From contig DFZA01000006.1 of NCBI GenBank assembly GCA_002382665.1, positions 153,321-217,320 on the forward strand: a DNA stretch of 64,000 nucleotides, read 5' to 3'. The stretch's first letter is position 1; each line of letters opens with the position of its first letter. This document shows positions 48,416-58,238 of this stretch, piece by piece. This DNA comes from Peptococcaceae bacterium UBA4068 (GTDB taxonomy: Bacteria; Bacillota; Dehalobacteriia; UBA4068). The notes beneath the pieces were generated by a model that saw only the letters and a program-made list of their open reading frames with translations, ran no database searches and was not told where the DNA came from. The position numbers and the translations under genes are program-made.

Positions 48416-49966
48416 ATGACAATTAAACTTGTATTATTGGTAGTATATTTTGTTATTCTTATCGTGGTCGGCACACTTTCCCGCCGCAAAATCAGCGATG
48501 TTAACGATTTTGTATTAGGCGGCCGTTCAATTGGGCCTTGGATGACGGCCTTCGCTTACGGTACTACATACTTTTCCGCCGTCGTATTTGTCGGCTACGC
48601 CGGACAATTCGGCTGGAAATACGGAATTTCATCTTTCTGGATTGGTATCGGTAATGCTCTTATCGGTTCACTGCTGGCCTGGGTAGTACTAGGTCGCCGC
48701 ACCCGTATTATGACAAATCATCTTTCGGCAGCAACCATGCCGTCGTTTTTTGGCAACCGCTTCGACAGTAAAAAAATGAAAATAGTCGCCTCGGCAATCG
48801 TTTTTATTTTTTTAATTCCTTATACAGCATCCGTTTATAATGGCCTTTCACTTCTGTTCGGCATGGCTTTTAATATGCCTTATGCAGCTTGTCTGATCAT
48901 TATGGCAGCGCTAACCTGTCTCTATGTTGTACTGGGCGGATATGTGGCAACAGCTTGGACGGACTTTATTCAGGGTATTATCATGTTGTTCGGCATAGTG
49001 CTGGTCATTGGCAGCGTACTGGCCGGACAAGGCGGCTTCACCCATGCGATTCAACAACTTTCCACAATCGCCTGTGAAACAGCCGTTAACCAGCACGGTG
49101 TCTTTACTTCATTTTTTGGCCCCGACCCACTTAACCTGCTTGGCGTGGTGATATTGACCTCGCTCGGCGCCTGGGGCATGCCGCAAATGGTACATAAATT
49201 TTACGCAATCAGCAGTGAAAAGGTTATCACAACCGGCGCCATAGTATCTACGATATTTGCTCTAATTGTAGCCGGTGGGTGCTACTTCCTCGGCGGTTTT
49301 GGCCGACTTTTCGATAACCCTTCGCTTCACGATGCTGCTGGCGGTGTTATCTATGACTCAATCGTTCCCCATATGCTTTCAACATTACCCGATATAGTTA
49401 TTGGCATAATATTAATGTTGGTGTTATCAGCCTCCATGTCGACGCTGGCATCACTTGTCCTAACCTCCAGCTCAACTATTACTCTGGATTTTATCAAGCC
49501 CTCTTTGTTTAAGAACATGAGCAACCGTACCACATTATTGGTTTTAAGATCATTGATTGCCGTATTCATCGTTATCTCGGTTGTTATTGCTCTCAATAAG
49601 ACCACTTTTATCGCTCAATTGATGGGCATTTCCTGGGGTGCGCTGGCTGGCTCTTTCCTCGGTCCGCTAATCTGGGGCCTTTACTGGAAAAAGACAACAC
49701 CTGCTGCTGTTTGGGCTTGCTTTGTCTCCGGCGTCGGTATTACTGTTACCAATTTGATGTTCGGCTATATCGCATCTCCTATCAACGCTGGTGCTCTAGC
49801 TATCCTAATCGGTATTGTAATCGTTCCGGTAGTCAGTCTAATCAGCAAAAAAATGCCCAAAGAAATGGTCAATGAAATTTTTTCTTGTTACGGTGAAACG
49901 GTGGTAGTCCCCCAAAGTCAGTCGTTAGCCAAACAAGGTTTAGCTAACACCGGTACGGAGAATTAA
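48416..49966 (+). CDS. Sodium:solute symporter (SSS family)
   Basis: A 516-residue polytopic transporter of the SSS/PutP family, about 13 hydrophobic helices. Signatures: ISDVNDFVLGGRSIGPWMTA near residue 25, GYAGQFGWKYGIS, and ALNKTTFIAQLMGISWGALA. Na+-coupled uptake is expected; the substrate (amino acid, organic acid, other) cannot be told. It is preceded by a small ORF in the same message. Confidence 0.92.
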   Translation: MTIKLVLLVVYFVILIVVGTLSRRKISDVNDFVLGGRSIGPWMTAFAYGTTYFSAVVFVGYAGQFGWKYGISSFWIGIGNALIGSLLAWVVLGRRTRIMTNHLSAATMPSFFGNRFDSKKMKIVASAIVFIFLIPYTASVYNGLSLLFGMAFNMPYAACLIIMAALTCLYVVLGGYVATAWTDFIQGIIMLFGIVLVIGSVLAGQGGFTHAIQQLSTIACETAVNQHGVFTSFFGPDPLNLLGVVILTSLGAWGMPQMVHKFYAISSEKVITTGAIVSTIFALIVAGGCYFLGGFGRLFDNPSLHDAAGGVIYDSIVPHMLSTLPDIVIGIILMLVLSASMSTLASLVLTSSSTITLDFIKPSLFKNMSNRTTLLVLRSLIAVFIVISVVIALNKTTFIAQLMGISWGALAGSFLGPLIWGLYWKKTTPAAVWACFVSGVGITVTNLMFGYIASPINAGALAILIGIVIVPVVSLISKKMPKEMVNEIFSCYGETVVVPQSQSLAKQGLANTGTEN

Positions 49967-49973
49967 TTAATAA

Positions 49974-50927
49974 TTATTGTTTCTCACTATTCAACACTTC
50001 GGCAAGAGCCTCTGCTAATATTCCCGCAGAGGCTTTTGCTTGGTCAAGGTTATTATCGGTAGAACCAATTTCCACCAATATTGCCTGTGTTGACATATGC
50101 TGATTATAACGGCCGTTTTGCACCCGCACTTCCCGTAATATCCCCGGTTGTGCTTTTTCCAACGCCTTGCCGATTTGCTGTGCAAAAGCCAGGTTTTGCT
50201 GCCAATTAGGATGTTCCAAACGCTTATTGCTACCTACAACCAACATAATTTTAGCTAGATTGACCTGATCTGTCGCCAGAACAGTACTAACCCCTTCCAC
50301 GGCGCTATCCCTATGTACATCAATTAGCACTTTTACCGAAGGATATTGCTTCTGTATTTGCTTAATCGTTTGCAAAGAATTGGCATAAGAAGCACTCCAA
50401 TCAGGGTAATCATGCAGCTTATCACTGAGAACTGATGCATAACCCCGGTCTGCCAGCGCTTTCTGTAAAGATTGCGCTACCTGATAAACGCCTCCCATTT
50501 CTCCTTTTGCTCGCTCATCGCCTTTGTATCCTTCAGTGCTATGAGTATTATATATAGCTATCAGCGGTTTGGTTGGATCAGCTATAGTATCTTGAGTATC
50601 ACAGGATTGTTCTGCCGTTGGTTCCGGTTCCAATAATAAAATATTGCTGTTTGCTTCATATACTTGCTCAGCATCCATCAACTGCGTAGAGGAAACATTC
50701 TCCACAACAGATAATCCCGTTGTTGCCAACAGCATTTGTTCTGCGTCGAAGTCACTGGCGCTAACTGTTTCACCAAACGGCAATACTGACGCTATCATTA
50801 GTGGCGAACATAACTTCTCCAGTAATAAAGAAGGCAGCCCAAAATAACCTGACGCCATGCCAGCAAACAAAAATAAAATTATTATGAGGATAATGCTTTT
50901 TTTGCTGCAACGCAACAATATCTCCAC
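49974..50927 (-). CDS. SpoIIP-family peptidoglycan amidase/endopeptidase
   Basis: A 317-residue protein with an N-terminal membrane anchor (IILIIILFLFAGMASGYFGL) and a C-terminal SpoIIP domain from about residue 125: AIYNTHSTEGYKG, VLIDVHRDSAVEGVS and AILVEIGSTDNN provide the expected zinc/catalytic His and Glu. SpoIIP cuts septal peptidoglycan during engulfment with SpoIID. Start uncertain: GTG at 50927, or a TTG near 50918 with GGTGGAG upstream. In Bacillus and many clostridia the order is rpsT-gpr-spoIIP; gpr is missing here. Confidence 0.87.
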   Translation of the reverse strand: MEILLRCSKKSIILIIILFLFAGMASGYFGLPSLLLEKLCSPLMIASVLPFGETVSASDFDAEQMLLATTGLSVVENVSSTQLMDAEQVYEANSNILLLEPEPTAEQSCDTQDTIADPTKPLIAIYNTHSTEGYKGDERAKGEMGGVYQVAQSLQKALADRGYASVLSDKLHDYPDWSASYANSLQTIKQIQKQYPSVKVLIDVHRDSAVEGVSTVLATDQVNLAKIMLVVGSNKRLEHPNWQQNLAFAQQIGKALEKAQPGILREVRVQNGRYNQHMSTQAILVEIGSTDNNLDQAKASAGILAEALAEVLNSEKQ

Positions 50928-50992
50928 CCTGGATTAAAGATACTGCTTATTCATATGCTAACAAAGTCGGTAGCATTACAATGATAATAAAA

Positions 50993-51018
50993 AGGCTGCA
51001 AGAAAACTCTTGCAGCCT
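50993..51018 (-). terminator. Terminator hairpin, copy A
   Basis: AGGCTGCAAGA-AAAC-TCTTGCAGCCT hairpin; on the minus strand TTTTTATTATC follows. Same hairpin as copy B at 51277-51302. Confidence 0.8.
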
Positions 51019-51276
51019 CAGCGTGTCGATAAACTTCGCGATACGACGCGAAGCAGCGAAGCAGCGCAGCTAGTGCATTAGCTGCGGTTTTACCGCAAGG
51101 TAAAAGCCAGCTAGGTCGACTGCGTCGTCGGTTCCGACCTCCGAGGTAAAACCAAGATGTTTTCTTAAAGTTTTACCTACGTGCCTCAGCTGTTGGTTTT
51201 GCTCTTAAGCAAAAGCCAGCTAGGGCGCCTGGTCTCACTCGTTTCTCGGCCCGTTGACTACTTCTTTAAAAATCTA
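51019..51276. repeat. Hairpin-rich intergenic repeat element
   Basis: About 260 bp without an ORF, flanked by two copies of one terminator hairpin. Inside are two related modules: 51086-51115 and 51195-51224, each a hairpin (GGTTTTACC..GGTAAAAGCC or GGTTTTGC..GCAAAAGCC) followed by the same AGCTAGG. Other perfect hairpins lie at 51032-51052 (CTTCGCG..CGCGAAG), 51065-51085 (CGCAGCTA..TAGCTGCG) and 51144-51178 (AGGTAAAAC..GTTTTACCT). It looks like an interspersed repeat family that came in beside the rpsT terminator. Confidence 0.7.
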
Positions 51277-51302
51277 AGGCTGCAAGAAAACTCTTGCAGC
51301 CT
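51277..51302 (-). terminator. Terminator of rpsT, copy B
   Basis: AGGCTGCAAGA-AAAC-TCTTGCAGCCT hairpin; on the minus strand TAGATTTTTAAAG follows. It lies 12 bp after the rpsT stop. Confidence 0.8.
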
Positions 51303-51313
51303 TAGTAATTGCT

Positions 51314-51574
51314 TTACATTTGATTATAAACCTTATAAAGATTGGATTTGCGGCGGGCAGCCACGTTTTTATGAATAACGCCTTTGGCCGCAGTTTTATC
51401 AAGCATGCTTACCGAGGTAAGCAGTTGTTCTTCCACCGCTTTTTTATCTCCGCTTTGTACTGCTTCGGCAAACTTCTTTAATTGGGTTTTCATCTGCGAC
51501 TTAACAGCGGCGTTTTTCTCCCTGTTGACCTCGGCAATCAGAACTCTTTTCTTGGCTGATTTAATATTTGGCAT
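51314..51574 (-). CDS. Ribosomal protein S20
   Basis: An 86-residue basic protein of the 30S subunit: MPNIKSAKKRVLIAEVNREK at the start, KGVIHKNVAARRKSNLYKVY at the end, both family-typical. GAGGAGGTGAC precedes the ATG. It lies after comEA-comEC-holA, the common Bacillota order. Confidence 0.97.
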   Translation of the reverse strand: MPNIKSAKKRVLIAEVNREKNAAVKSQMKTQLKKFAEAVQSGDKKAVEEQLLTSVSMLDKTAAKGVIHKNVAARRKSNLYKVYNQM

Positions 51575-51693
51575 TTTGTCACCTCCTCAAAAATCTAATA
51601 TAATATATATAAATATTAATTAAGAATCAAAACAAAGCCAAAATTTATTGTATCACTAATCATATTAAAATGCAATATCAAGGTTATTTAAAT

Positions 51694-52770
51694 TTATCCG
51701 CGATGAACGTGAAAAGAGCAAATTCTTAATAACGCTATTTCTAAAAGGTCATGCCATTCTTGACCACTGCTTTTGCCGGCAATATCAACCGCCAGCAAAA
51801 TATCAAGCGCCTTAATTAATTGGACAACGGTAAAATTATGACCGGAGGAAGCGCACTTTTCCACCACATAAGGATGCAACGCCAATTTGCCGCTGATATC
51901 GCCATTGGCATACCCTTGACGTTTCATATCGCTGACACAAAGCATATTGCGAAATTGCGTTGCCAGCAATGCTAAGAGTTTCTGCTCCGATTTTGGCTCC
52001 TGTTGCAGCAATTGCCTTAATATCTGCAGCGCCAGCGCCGAATTTTTCGCGACGACCGCATCTGTTAAAGCAAATACAACTGTTGTACTGTTTTGACTGA
52101 TAACGGACTGAGCGTCTGCCAGCGTAATAACCTTTTGATCATAACAATAATAGATTAGTTTATCAGCTTCCATGGCCAAAAAGGAGAGGTTATCGCCTGC
52201 TACCATACTGATATAATCGATAACATCACGCCTTACGGTTTTACCGGCAGCCGTAAACCGTTTATTCAGCCAAATATTTCGCTCCCCACCCTTGGGGGTA
52301 ATAAATTCCATCGCAACTCCGGCCTTGTTAATGACCTTGAAAGGTGACCTGCGCTTATCCGGTGTACCTTTTGAGATCATAACCAAACAGCAATCAGGAT
52401 TAGGATCAGCAAGATAATCCATTAACGGCATCAGGTCATAATTGTTGTTCGCATCGTCAGTGTCTGTATCTTCCACAGACTCTGTTTGATCTTCTTCTTT
52501 TGACTTATCACTCGTAAACCAAGGGATATTACGAACAATCACCAGCCTCCGCCCACCTAAAAAGGGGCTCAAACGTGCCGCCGCCACTACTTCGGCAGGT
52601 TTAACACTTTCACCGGAAAATATATCCTTATTCCATTCGCTGCAACCGCCTGGCTCAATATTGGCGACAATCGCGCGTACTGCCTCGTCAATTAAAAACG
52701 TCTCGTTGCCGTATAAAAGATATAACGGAGCAATTTGCCCTTGATTTATTTTATCCCAAATATCAGTCAT
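51694..52770 (-). CDS. DNA polymerase III delta subunit HolA
   Basis: A 358-residue clamp-loader subunit. IAPLYLLYGNETFLIDEAV opens the AAA+-like domain; NYDLMPLMDYLADPNPDCCL and the C-terminal collar region (LLALLATQFRNMLCVSDMKR) fit the family. An acidic insert (EEDQTESVEDTDTDDANN) sits near residue 100. The ATG at 52770 has AGGAG 5-6 nt upstream and overlaps the comEC end by 8 nt. Confidence 0.94.
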   Translation of the reverse strand: MTDIWDKINQGQIAPLYLLYGNETFLIDEAVRAIVANIEPGGCSEWNKDIFSGESVKPAEVVAAARLSPFLGGRRLVIVRNIPWFTSDKSKEEDQTESVEDTDTDDANNNYDLMPLMDYLADPNPDCCLVMISKGTPDKRRSPFKVINKAGVAMEFITPKGGERNIWLNKRFTAAGKTVRRDVIDYISMVAGDNLSFLAMEADKLIYYCYDQKVITLADAQSVISQNSTTVVFALTDAVVAKNSALALQILRQLLQQEPKSEQKLLALLATQFRNMLCVSDMKRQGYANGDISGKLALHPYVVEKCASSGHNFTVVQLIKALDILLAVDIAGKSSGQEWHDLLEIALLRICSFHVHRG

Positions 52771-55150
52771 TATTGCTCCTATAAGTAGAGATTTGCCAAT
52801 CTCGGCCATTGCTGTAGACCGTAATAGCGCCGTCTAAATCGGTACGGTAAAGCGGCACTCCCGCCATCTGCCAATATTCTACCACTTCTTGAGCCGGATG
52901 ACCATAGTTATTATCGGCGCCAACACTGATAACCACTGCCTCAGCCGTCAACGTTTGATAAAATGCTTGATCAAAAGCGTTGCTGCTGCCATGATGAGGC
53001 AGCTTAACTATTTCCGCGTCGAGAGCCAACGCAGGCAATACGGAAGGATCTATCTCGTCGTTATCGCCGGTAAACAAAAAATCCATTCGCTTGTAGCTAA
53101 GCTTGCATAACAACGAACCGTTATTGGCGTCCGCTTCTGTAGTTACTTGACCCTGCTGCGGCAAATAAACGTTAATACTGACGCTTTCCCCGACATTATA
53201 TTTGTCTCCGGCGTCAGCCGCTATCAGCTTGGTACCATCTGCTTTAGCCAAATCTATCAGTCTCTTTTCTGTGGAATTATCACTAAAATTCTCTCCATAA
53301 ATATAGCAGCCAACCGGCATATTTTCTAAAACACTGATCAGCCCATCAATATGGTCGTCATGAGGATGGGAGCTAATCATCAGATCAATACGATCAATGC
53401 CATGACTTTTAAGATAGGGCAGTAGTATATATTCGCCGACCGCATCGGGATCGCTAATGCTACCACCCCCGTCTATTAAGACCGTTTTACCGTCCGGCGT
53501 CACTACCAGTGCGCAATCTCCCTGTCCAACATCCAGATATGTAACCTCCAGCAACTTATCATTAAAAATACCGTTAACGATGTTCGACCATGGCGTCAAC
53601 AGTAACGCTATAACGATAATAAATCCACCCAATGCCCACCACCGACCACGGTATTTATTGATCAGCGGTATCAATAACAGCAGTAGATAGATAATAATAA
53701 TCACGATCAATAAGGGTTTGCCGATCGTTGCATAACTAAGAGGTACAGACGCAACCACTTGACAAGCGCGATTGACCAAATCCATGATCAATCCGGCCGC
53801 ATAAAGCGGAATTACTGCCGCGCCAACAGATACAACCGCAATCAGCGAGGCTATCAGGCTTAAAATCAAGGCAAAACCGATTAGGGGCAATATCGGCACA
53901 GAAATCAACCAACCAGCAAAAGAAACAATATAAAAATAATAACCAATCAAAGGCATAGCAGCAAATGAAGCGGCAAAAGTAACCGCCATACCATCGGCCA
54001 AATATTTGCCGAACCAGCCTTTTTTTGGCAATATCCGCTGCCATACCGGCATTAAGGCAACAAGACCGAATACCGAAACGAACGATAACTGAAACCCGGA
54101 ATCAAATAACCAGAGCGGGTGATAGAACAAACAAAGCATCAGCGCAACTGCCAGCGAAGTGTAAATATCGGTCTTTTCATCAAAAGCCTGTGCTAAGACA
54201 AGTAATATGCCCATCAAAGCAGCGCGGACTACCGAAGCCGTAAAACCGGTGATCATCATATAAAAAACCAATAATACTATTGTAATGATCAACCGTAACC
54301 AGCGTCGCCGGTAATTGTAACTAATCAGCAGCGACACGGCCAGCAGCAAGTAGCAGATATTAAGACCGGATACGGCAAAAGCATGGAAAATACCGCTGGC
54401 AGATAAAGCGTTTTTCTCCTGATAATCAAGTCCGCTCTTATCACCAAGGAAAATGCCGTTAATCAAACCTCTCTGATCTCCCGGCAATAAATCCGCCGCA
54501 GCTATAAAACGATTACGAAAATAAGCCGCGGCAGCGGAAAAATAAGAGCCGTCTTTTACTTTAGTAATCTCGCCGCCGTAATATGCGCTGACCACGCCAA
54601 CTATTCCCTGGTTACGCAAGTATTCATTATAATCAAAGGCATCCTCATTACCTGGACTGTTATAACTGAACACCTGACCGCTAACTTTTATTTGCTCACC
54701 GCCGCTGAACTGCTGGCCGTCATTGGCATAAACGATAATATCGCCGCCGTAGTAAGCTTTACCGTCTACCTCCTGCGGCGCCAGACGCAGGCGGTAGCGT
54801 CCGTCATCCATCTGAACCGAATACCCCTGGACCTTGCCACTGACTTCAACCCGGCTACCGTCAGTTACCGGAAATTCTCTTTGCCCGGAGATCTCGGCAC
54901 TGCCAAAAAAACAGCCGATTGCCAACGCTAACAATGCAATCCCCAGATAACGTCGGCGCCCGGTAAACAGCAACACTGCCATACCGACGATCAATATCAA
55001 CGACACCCATGAGGGCAACGACAATAATACCGCCGCGGCTATCCCGGTAGTAAAAAAAACGGCAATTATAAAAAGACAGCGGCCTCGCAAAAATGCCGCT
55101 GTCTCGCTAATCAACACAGATATAATTTTTGATTTTTTCATATGTAGCAT
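52763..55150 (-). CDS. DNA-uptake channel ComEC/Rec2
   Basis: A 795-residue membrane protein for DNA import in transformation. An N-terminal DUF4131/OB-like region, a central Competence domain with many helices (residues about 210-500; GDKSGLDYQEKNALSASGIF), and a C-terminal metallo-beta-lactamase domain (VTYLDVGQGDCALVV; SSHPHDDHIDG; KLPHHGSSNAF). The start is ATG at 55150 or the ATG at 55141. It overlaps comEA by about 40 nt. Confidence 0.95.
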   Translation of the reverse strand: MLHMKKSKIISVLISETAAFLRGRCLFIIAVFFTTGIAAAVLLSLPSWVSLILIVGMAVLLFTGRRRYLGIALLALAIGCFFGSAEISGQREFPVTDGSRVEVSGKVQGYSVQMDDGRYRLRLAPQEVDGKAYYGGDIIVYANDGQQFSGGEQIKVSGQVFSYNSPGNEDAFDYNEYLRNQGIVGVVSAYYGGEITKVKDGSYFSAAAAYFRNRFIAAADLLPGDQRGLINGIFLGDKSGLDYQEKNALSASGIFHAFAVSGLNICYLLLAVSLLISYNYRRRWLRLIITIVLLVFYMMITGFTASVVRAALMGILLVLAQAFDEKTDIYTSLAVALMLCLFYHPLWLFDSGFQLSFVSVFGLVALMPVWQRILPKKGWFGKYLADGMAVTFAASFAAMPLIGYYFYIVSFAGWLISVPILPLIGFALILSLIASLIAVVSVGAAVIPLYAAGLIMDLVNRACQVVASVPLSYATIGKPLLIVIIIIYLLLLLIPLINKYRGRWWALGGFIIVIALLLTPWSNIVNGIFNDKLLEVTYLDVGQGDCALVVTPDGKTVLIDGGGSISDPDAVGEYILLPYLKSHGIDRIDLMISSHPHDDHIDGLISVLENMPVGCYIYGENFSDNSTEKRLIDLAKADGTKLIAADAGDKYNVGESVSINVYLPQQGQVTTEADANNGSLLCKLSYKRMDFLFTGDNDEIDPSVLPALALDAEIVKLPHHGSSNAFDQAFYQTLTAEAVVISVGADNNYGHPAQEVVEYWQMAGVPLYRTDLDGAITVYSNGRDWQISTYRSNND

Positions 55151-55661
55151 TGCCTATTCCGGAAACATTTTTAATCTCTTCAATACTTTTAAAACCGCCG
55201 TGGTTCTGCCGATAGGCAACGATTGCGGCGGCTTTTGTATTGCCAATACCATTTAATTGCTGTAGAGTAGCAACGTCAGCGCTATTGATATTAATCAAAT
55301 CACTACTGGCAGTATTATTGGCACTATTGTTGGTAGCCGCTGCAGTTTTCGATGCCACCGTTATCTTTTCGTCGTCGGTCAGAGTCTTCGTCAGATCAAG
55401 CGATTGCAGATCGCTGTTCGCGGTAACCCCCGCCAACTGCAGCGCATCGTCGAGACTGCTGCCCTCCGGTAAAGTATATGAGCCGGGGTTTTGCACCGCG
55501 CCGCTGATTTCTACTTCAATATCGGCAATCTGCTGTTCATCAGCGAACAGATCCAAATAATTACTGCCGGCAGCCAGATAGCCGCCGTATTTGACGCCGC
55601 CGCCAAAAAACACAGCTAATAATATACAAATTACTATTATCTGTTGCTTGGTAAACTTCAT
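55107..55661 (-). CDS. DNA-binding competence protein ComEA
   Basis: A 184-residue membrane-anchored protein: N-terminal helix (IIVICILLAVFFGGGVKYGG), a SLBB-like domain (EVEISGAVQNPGSYTLPEGS, about residues 50-105), a low-complexity Asn/Ala linker and a C-terminal helix-hairpin-helix DNA-binding domain (ININSADVATLQQLNGIGNT). The ATG at 55661 follows AAGGTGA. Confidence 0.95.
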   Translation of the reverse strand: MKFTKQQIIVICILLAVFFGGGVKYGGYLAAGSNYLDLFADEQQIADIEVEISGAVQNPGSYTLPEGSSLDDALQLAGVTANSDLQSLDLTKTLTDDEKITVASKTAAATNNSANNTASSDLININSADVATLQQLNGIGNTKAAAIVAYRQNHGGFKSIEEIKNVSGIGNATYEKIKNYICVD

Positions 55662-55704
55662 AATGTTCACCTTATCTTTTAGGCTTTGGCGAAACAACTC
55701 TCAA

Positions 55705-58167
55705 TTATTTTGCAGCAATATTAACCAGCCTGCCAGGAATAGCAATGATTTTTACCACGCTTTTACCGCCAAGCCATTCCTGATAACGATCGTCGGCGGA
55801 AACCTTTTGCTGCAGTTGTTCTGAAGTAAGACCGTTTTCGACAACTATACGTCCTTTGATTTTACCGTTAACCTGTACAACGATTTCTACCTGATCAACA
55901 ACAAGCAATTCTGGCTGATACTGCGGCCAACTCTGCAAATGAACACTTGTTTGATGTCCTGCCAGATGCCAAAGCTCTTCGCAGATATGCGGTGCAAACG
56001 GAGCCAGCAAAAGCAGCAACGTGTCCAGAGCTTCCGATATCACAGCCGGACTGATACCATCTTTTTTAAGATAATCGCTAATGCTGTTGACCATCTCCAT
56101 AATCGCCGAAATAGCTGTGTTGAAATTAAATCTCTCGCTGATATCCTCACTGACTTTTTTGATCGCGGTATGCACGACCCGGCGCAGCTCTTTTTCATCC
56201 GCCGAAAGCTGTCTGGGCATTTTTGCCGTCGCATCGGCAATTTCTATCAGCTGATTTGACAACCGCCAGACCCTGTTTAAGAAGCGGTAGCAACCTTCGA
56301 CTGCCGTATCGTTCCATTCCAAATCTCTTTCCGGCGGCGCGGCAAAAAGTATAAATAGCCGCGCGGTATCGGCGCCGAATTTTTTAATAATATCTTCGGG
56401 GCTGACCACGTTACCCTTGGTTTTACTCATTTTGGTGCCCTCTTTAAGCACCATGCCCTGTGTTAATAAATTAGTAAACGGCTCATCGACCGCCACCAAA
56501 CCTCTGTCATGCATTACTTTGGTAAAGAAGCGCGCATACATCAGATGCAATATCGCGTGTTCAACACCGCCGATATATTGGTCAACCGGCATCCAGTAAT
56601 CGACTTTCTTACGGTCAAACGCCTGCTCGGGATTATGAGCATCGCAGTAACGCAAGAAATACCAGGAAGAACATACGAAAGTATCCATCGTATCCATTTC
56701 ACGGATCGCCTCACCGCCGCAAACAGGACAAGTTGTCTTGGCAAAAGTGGGGCTGGTTTTAAGCGGACTCTCGCCGGTCGGATTGAACTCCACATCAACC
56801 GGCAGCAAGACCGGCAGATCTTCTTCATTGACCGGTTGCTCGCCGCATTTGGCGCAATAAACAATCGGGATCGGCGCGCCCCAATAACGCTGGCGGGAAA
56901 TCAACCAGTCACGCAAACGGTAATTAACAACCCGCTTGCCGATGCATTTGGCTTCCATATAATCAGCCATTTTGATCATGGCTTCCCGGTTGGGCAGACC
57001 GTCAAATTGGCCGGAATTGACCATCACGCCGTCTTCCTCATAAGCCGCTGAAAATTCCGAACCGTTCCAATCGAGAGGAGCGATAACAGGTATGATTTGA
57101 TGTTTATATTTATGAGCAAAATCAAAATCCCTGCTGTCATGCGCCGGTACGCCCATGACTGCACCGGTGCCGTATTCGTATAATACATAATTAGTGATCC
57201 AGATCGGCACTTTGTTACCGGTCATCGGGTTGATGGCGTAAGCGCCGATAAACATACCCTCTTTTTCCAGCTCCGAAGAGGTACGGTCGATGTTGCTAAG
57301 CCTGGAGACTTTGCGGATAAACTCCTGCACCGGCTTTTCATAGTCAGTACCTTTGGTCAGTTTGGCTACCATCGGGTGTTCGGGAGCCAATACCATATAA
57401 GTTACGCCAAACACTGTATCATAACGGGTGGTAAAGACCGGCAGCGGCTCGCCGTCCTCGGTGGTAAAGGTTATTTCCACGCCTTCGCTGCGGCCGATCC
57501 AGTTTTCCTGCATGATTTTGACCTTATTGGGCCATCCGCCCAATTTGTCTATATCGTCAAGTAACCGTTGCGCATAGTCGGTAATCTTAAAAAACCATTG
57601 TTCCAGATCTTTTTTATCAACAACCGAATCGCAGCGTTCACAACGCCCGTCAATTACCTGCTCGTTTGCTAATACCGTATTACAGGAAGGGCACCAGTTA
57701 ACGGCAGCTTTCTTTTTATATGCTAATCCCATTTTATACAGCTGCAAAAACAACCATTGCGTCCAACGGTAATATTCCGGCAGGCAAGTCCCTTCTTCGC
57801 GCTGCCAATCATAGCCTAATCCCAATGTTTTCAACTGCTTGCGCATATTGGCAATATTATCCCGCGTCCAGGGATCAGGATGGATGCCGTGTTTGATTGC
57901 CGCATTTTCGGCCGGCAAACCAAAAGAGTCCCAACCCATCGGATGCAGTACATTATATCCATTCATTGTCTTGTAACGCGCTAAAACGTCGCCGATCGAA
58001 TAATTGCGCACATGACCCATGTGCAGCTTGCCGGACGGGTAGGGAAACATTTCAAGTAAATAATATTTTTCTTTATCGCTGTCTTCCGTTACATGATGTT
58101 GATTTTGTTTTTCCCAAGCGGCTTGCCATTTGCTTTCAATTTCGGCAAAATCGTACTTTAATTCCAT
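55705..58167 (-). CDS. Leucyl-tRNA synthetase LeuS
   Basis: An 820-residue class Ia synthetase: HIGH-type FPYPSGKLHMGHVRN near residue 42, a zinc region (CPSCNTVLANEQVIDGRCER), the CP1 editing domain, and KMSKS-type TKMSKTKGNVVSPEDI near residue 575 (Thr for the second Ser). A C-terminal anticodon domain and the family VVKIIAIPGRLVNI end follow. The ATG at 58167 has GAAGGGG upstream; longer readings to 58209 lack a site. No T-box precedes it. A possible promoter, TTGCAT-17 bp-TAAAAT, overlaps the end of cdd. Confidence 0.96.
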   Translation of the reverse strand: MELKYDFAEIESKWQAAWEKQNQHHVTEDSDKEKYYLLEMFPYPSGKLHMGHVRNYSIGDVLARYKTMNGYNVLHPMGWDSFGLPAENAAIKHGIHPDPWTRDNIANMRKQLKTLGLGYDWQREEGTCLPEYYRWTQWLFLQLYKMGLAYKKKAAVNWCPSCNTVLANEQVIDGRCERCDSVVDKKDLEQWFFKITDYAQRLLDDIDKLGGWPNKVKIMQENWIGRSEGVEITFTTEDGEPLPVFTTRYDTVFGVTYMVLAPEHPMVAKLTKGTDYEKPVQEFIRKVSRLSNIDRTSSELEKEGMFIGAYAINPMTGNKVPIWITNYVLYEYGTGAVMGVPAHDSRDFDFAHKYKHQIIPVIAPLDWNGSEFSAAYEEDGVMVNSGQFDGLPNREAMIKMADYMEAKCIGKRVVNYRLRDWLISRQRYWGAPIPIVYCAKCGEQPVNEEDLPVLLPVDVEFNPTGESPLKTSPTFAKTTCPVCGGEAIREMDTMDTFVCSSWYFLRYCDAHNPEQAFDRKKVDYWMPVDQYIGGVEHAILHLMYARFFTKVMHDRGLVAVDEPFTNLLTQGMVLKEGTKMSKTKGNVVSPEDIIKKFGADTARLFILFAAPPERDLEWNDTAVEGCYRFLNRVWRLSNQLIEIADATAKMPRQLSADEKELRRVVHTAIKKVSEDISERFNFNTAISAIMEMVNSISDYLKKDGISPAVISEALDTLLLLLAPFAPHICEELWHLAGHQTSVHLQSWPQYQPELLVVDQVEIVVQVNGKIKGRIVVENGLTSEQLQQKVSADDRYQEWLGGKSVVKIIAIPGRLVNIAAK

Positions 58168-58238
58168 TTTTGTTTCCCCTTCAAAGATATATCTAATAAA
58201 CATTAACATATTTTACTATAAACGCAGATAAGATGCAA

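Noticed and set aside
50993..51302. tRNA or small stable RNA gene in the hairpin-rich gap
   Set aside because: No cloverleaf, no TTCGANTC arm or CCA end; repeats and terminators explain the pairing.
56509..57051. A 180-codon plus-strand open frame opposite leuS
   Set aside because: Shadow of the conserved leuS frame.
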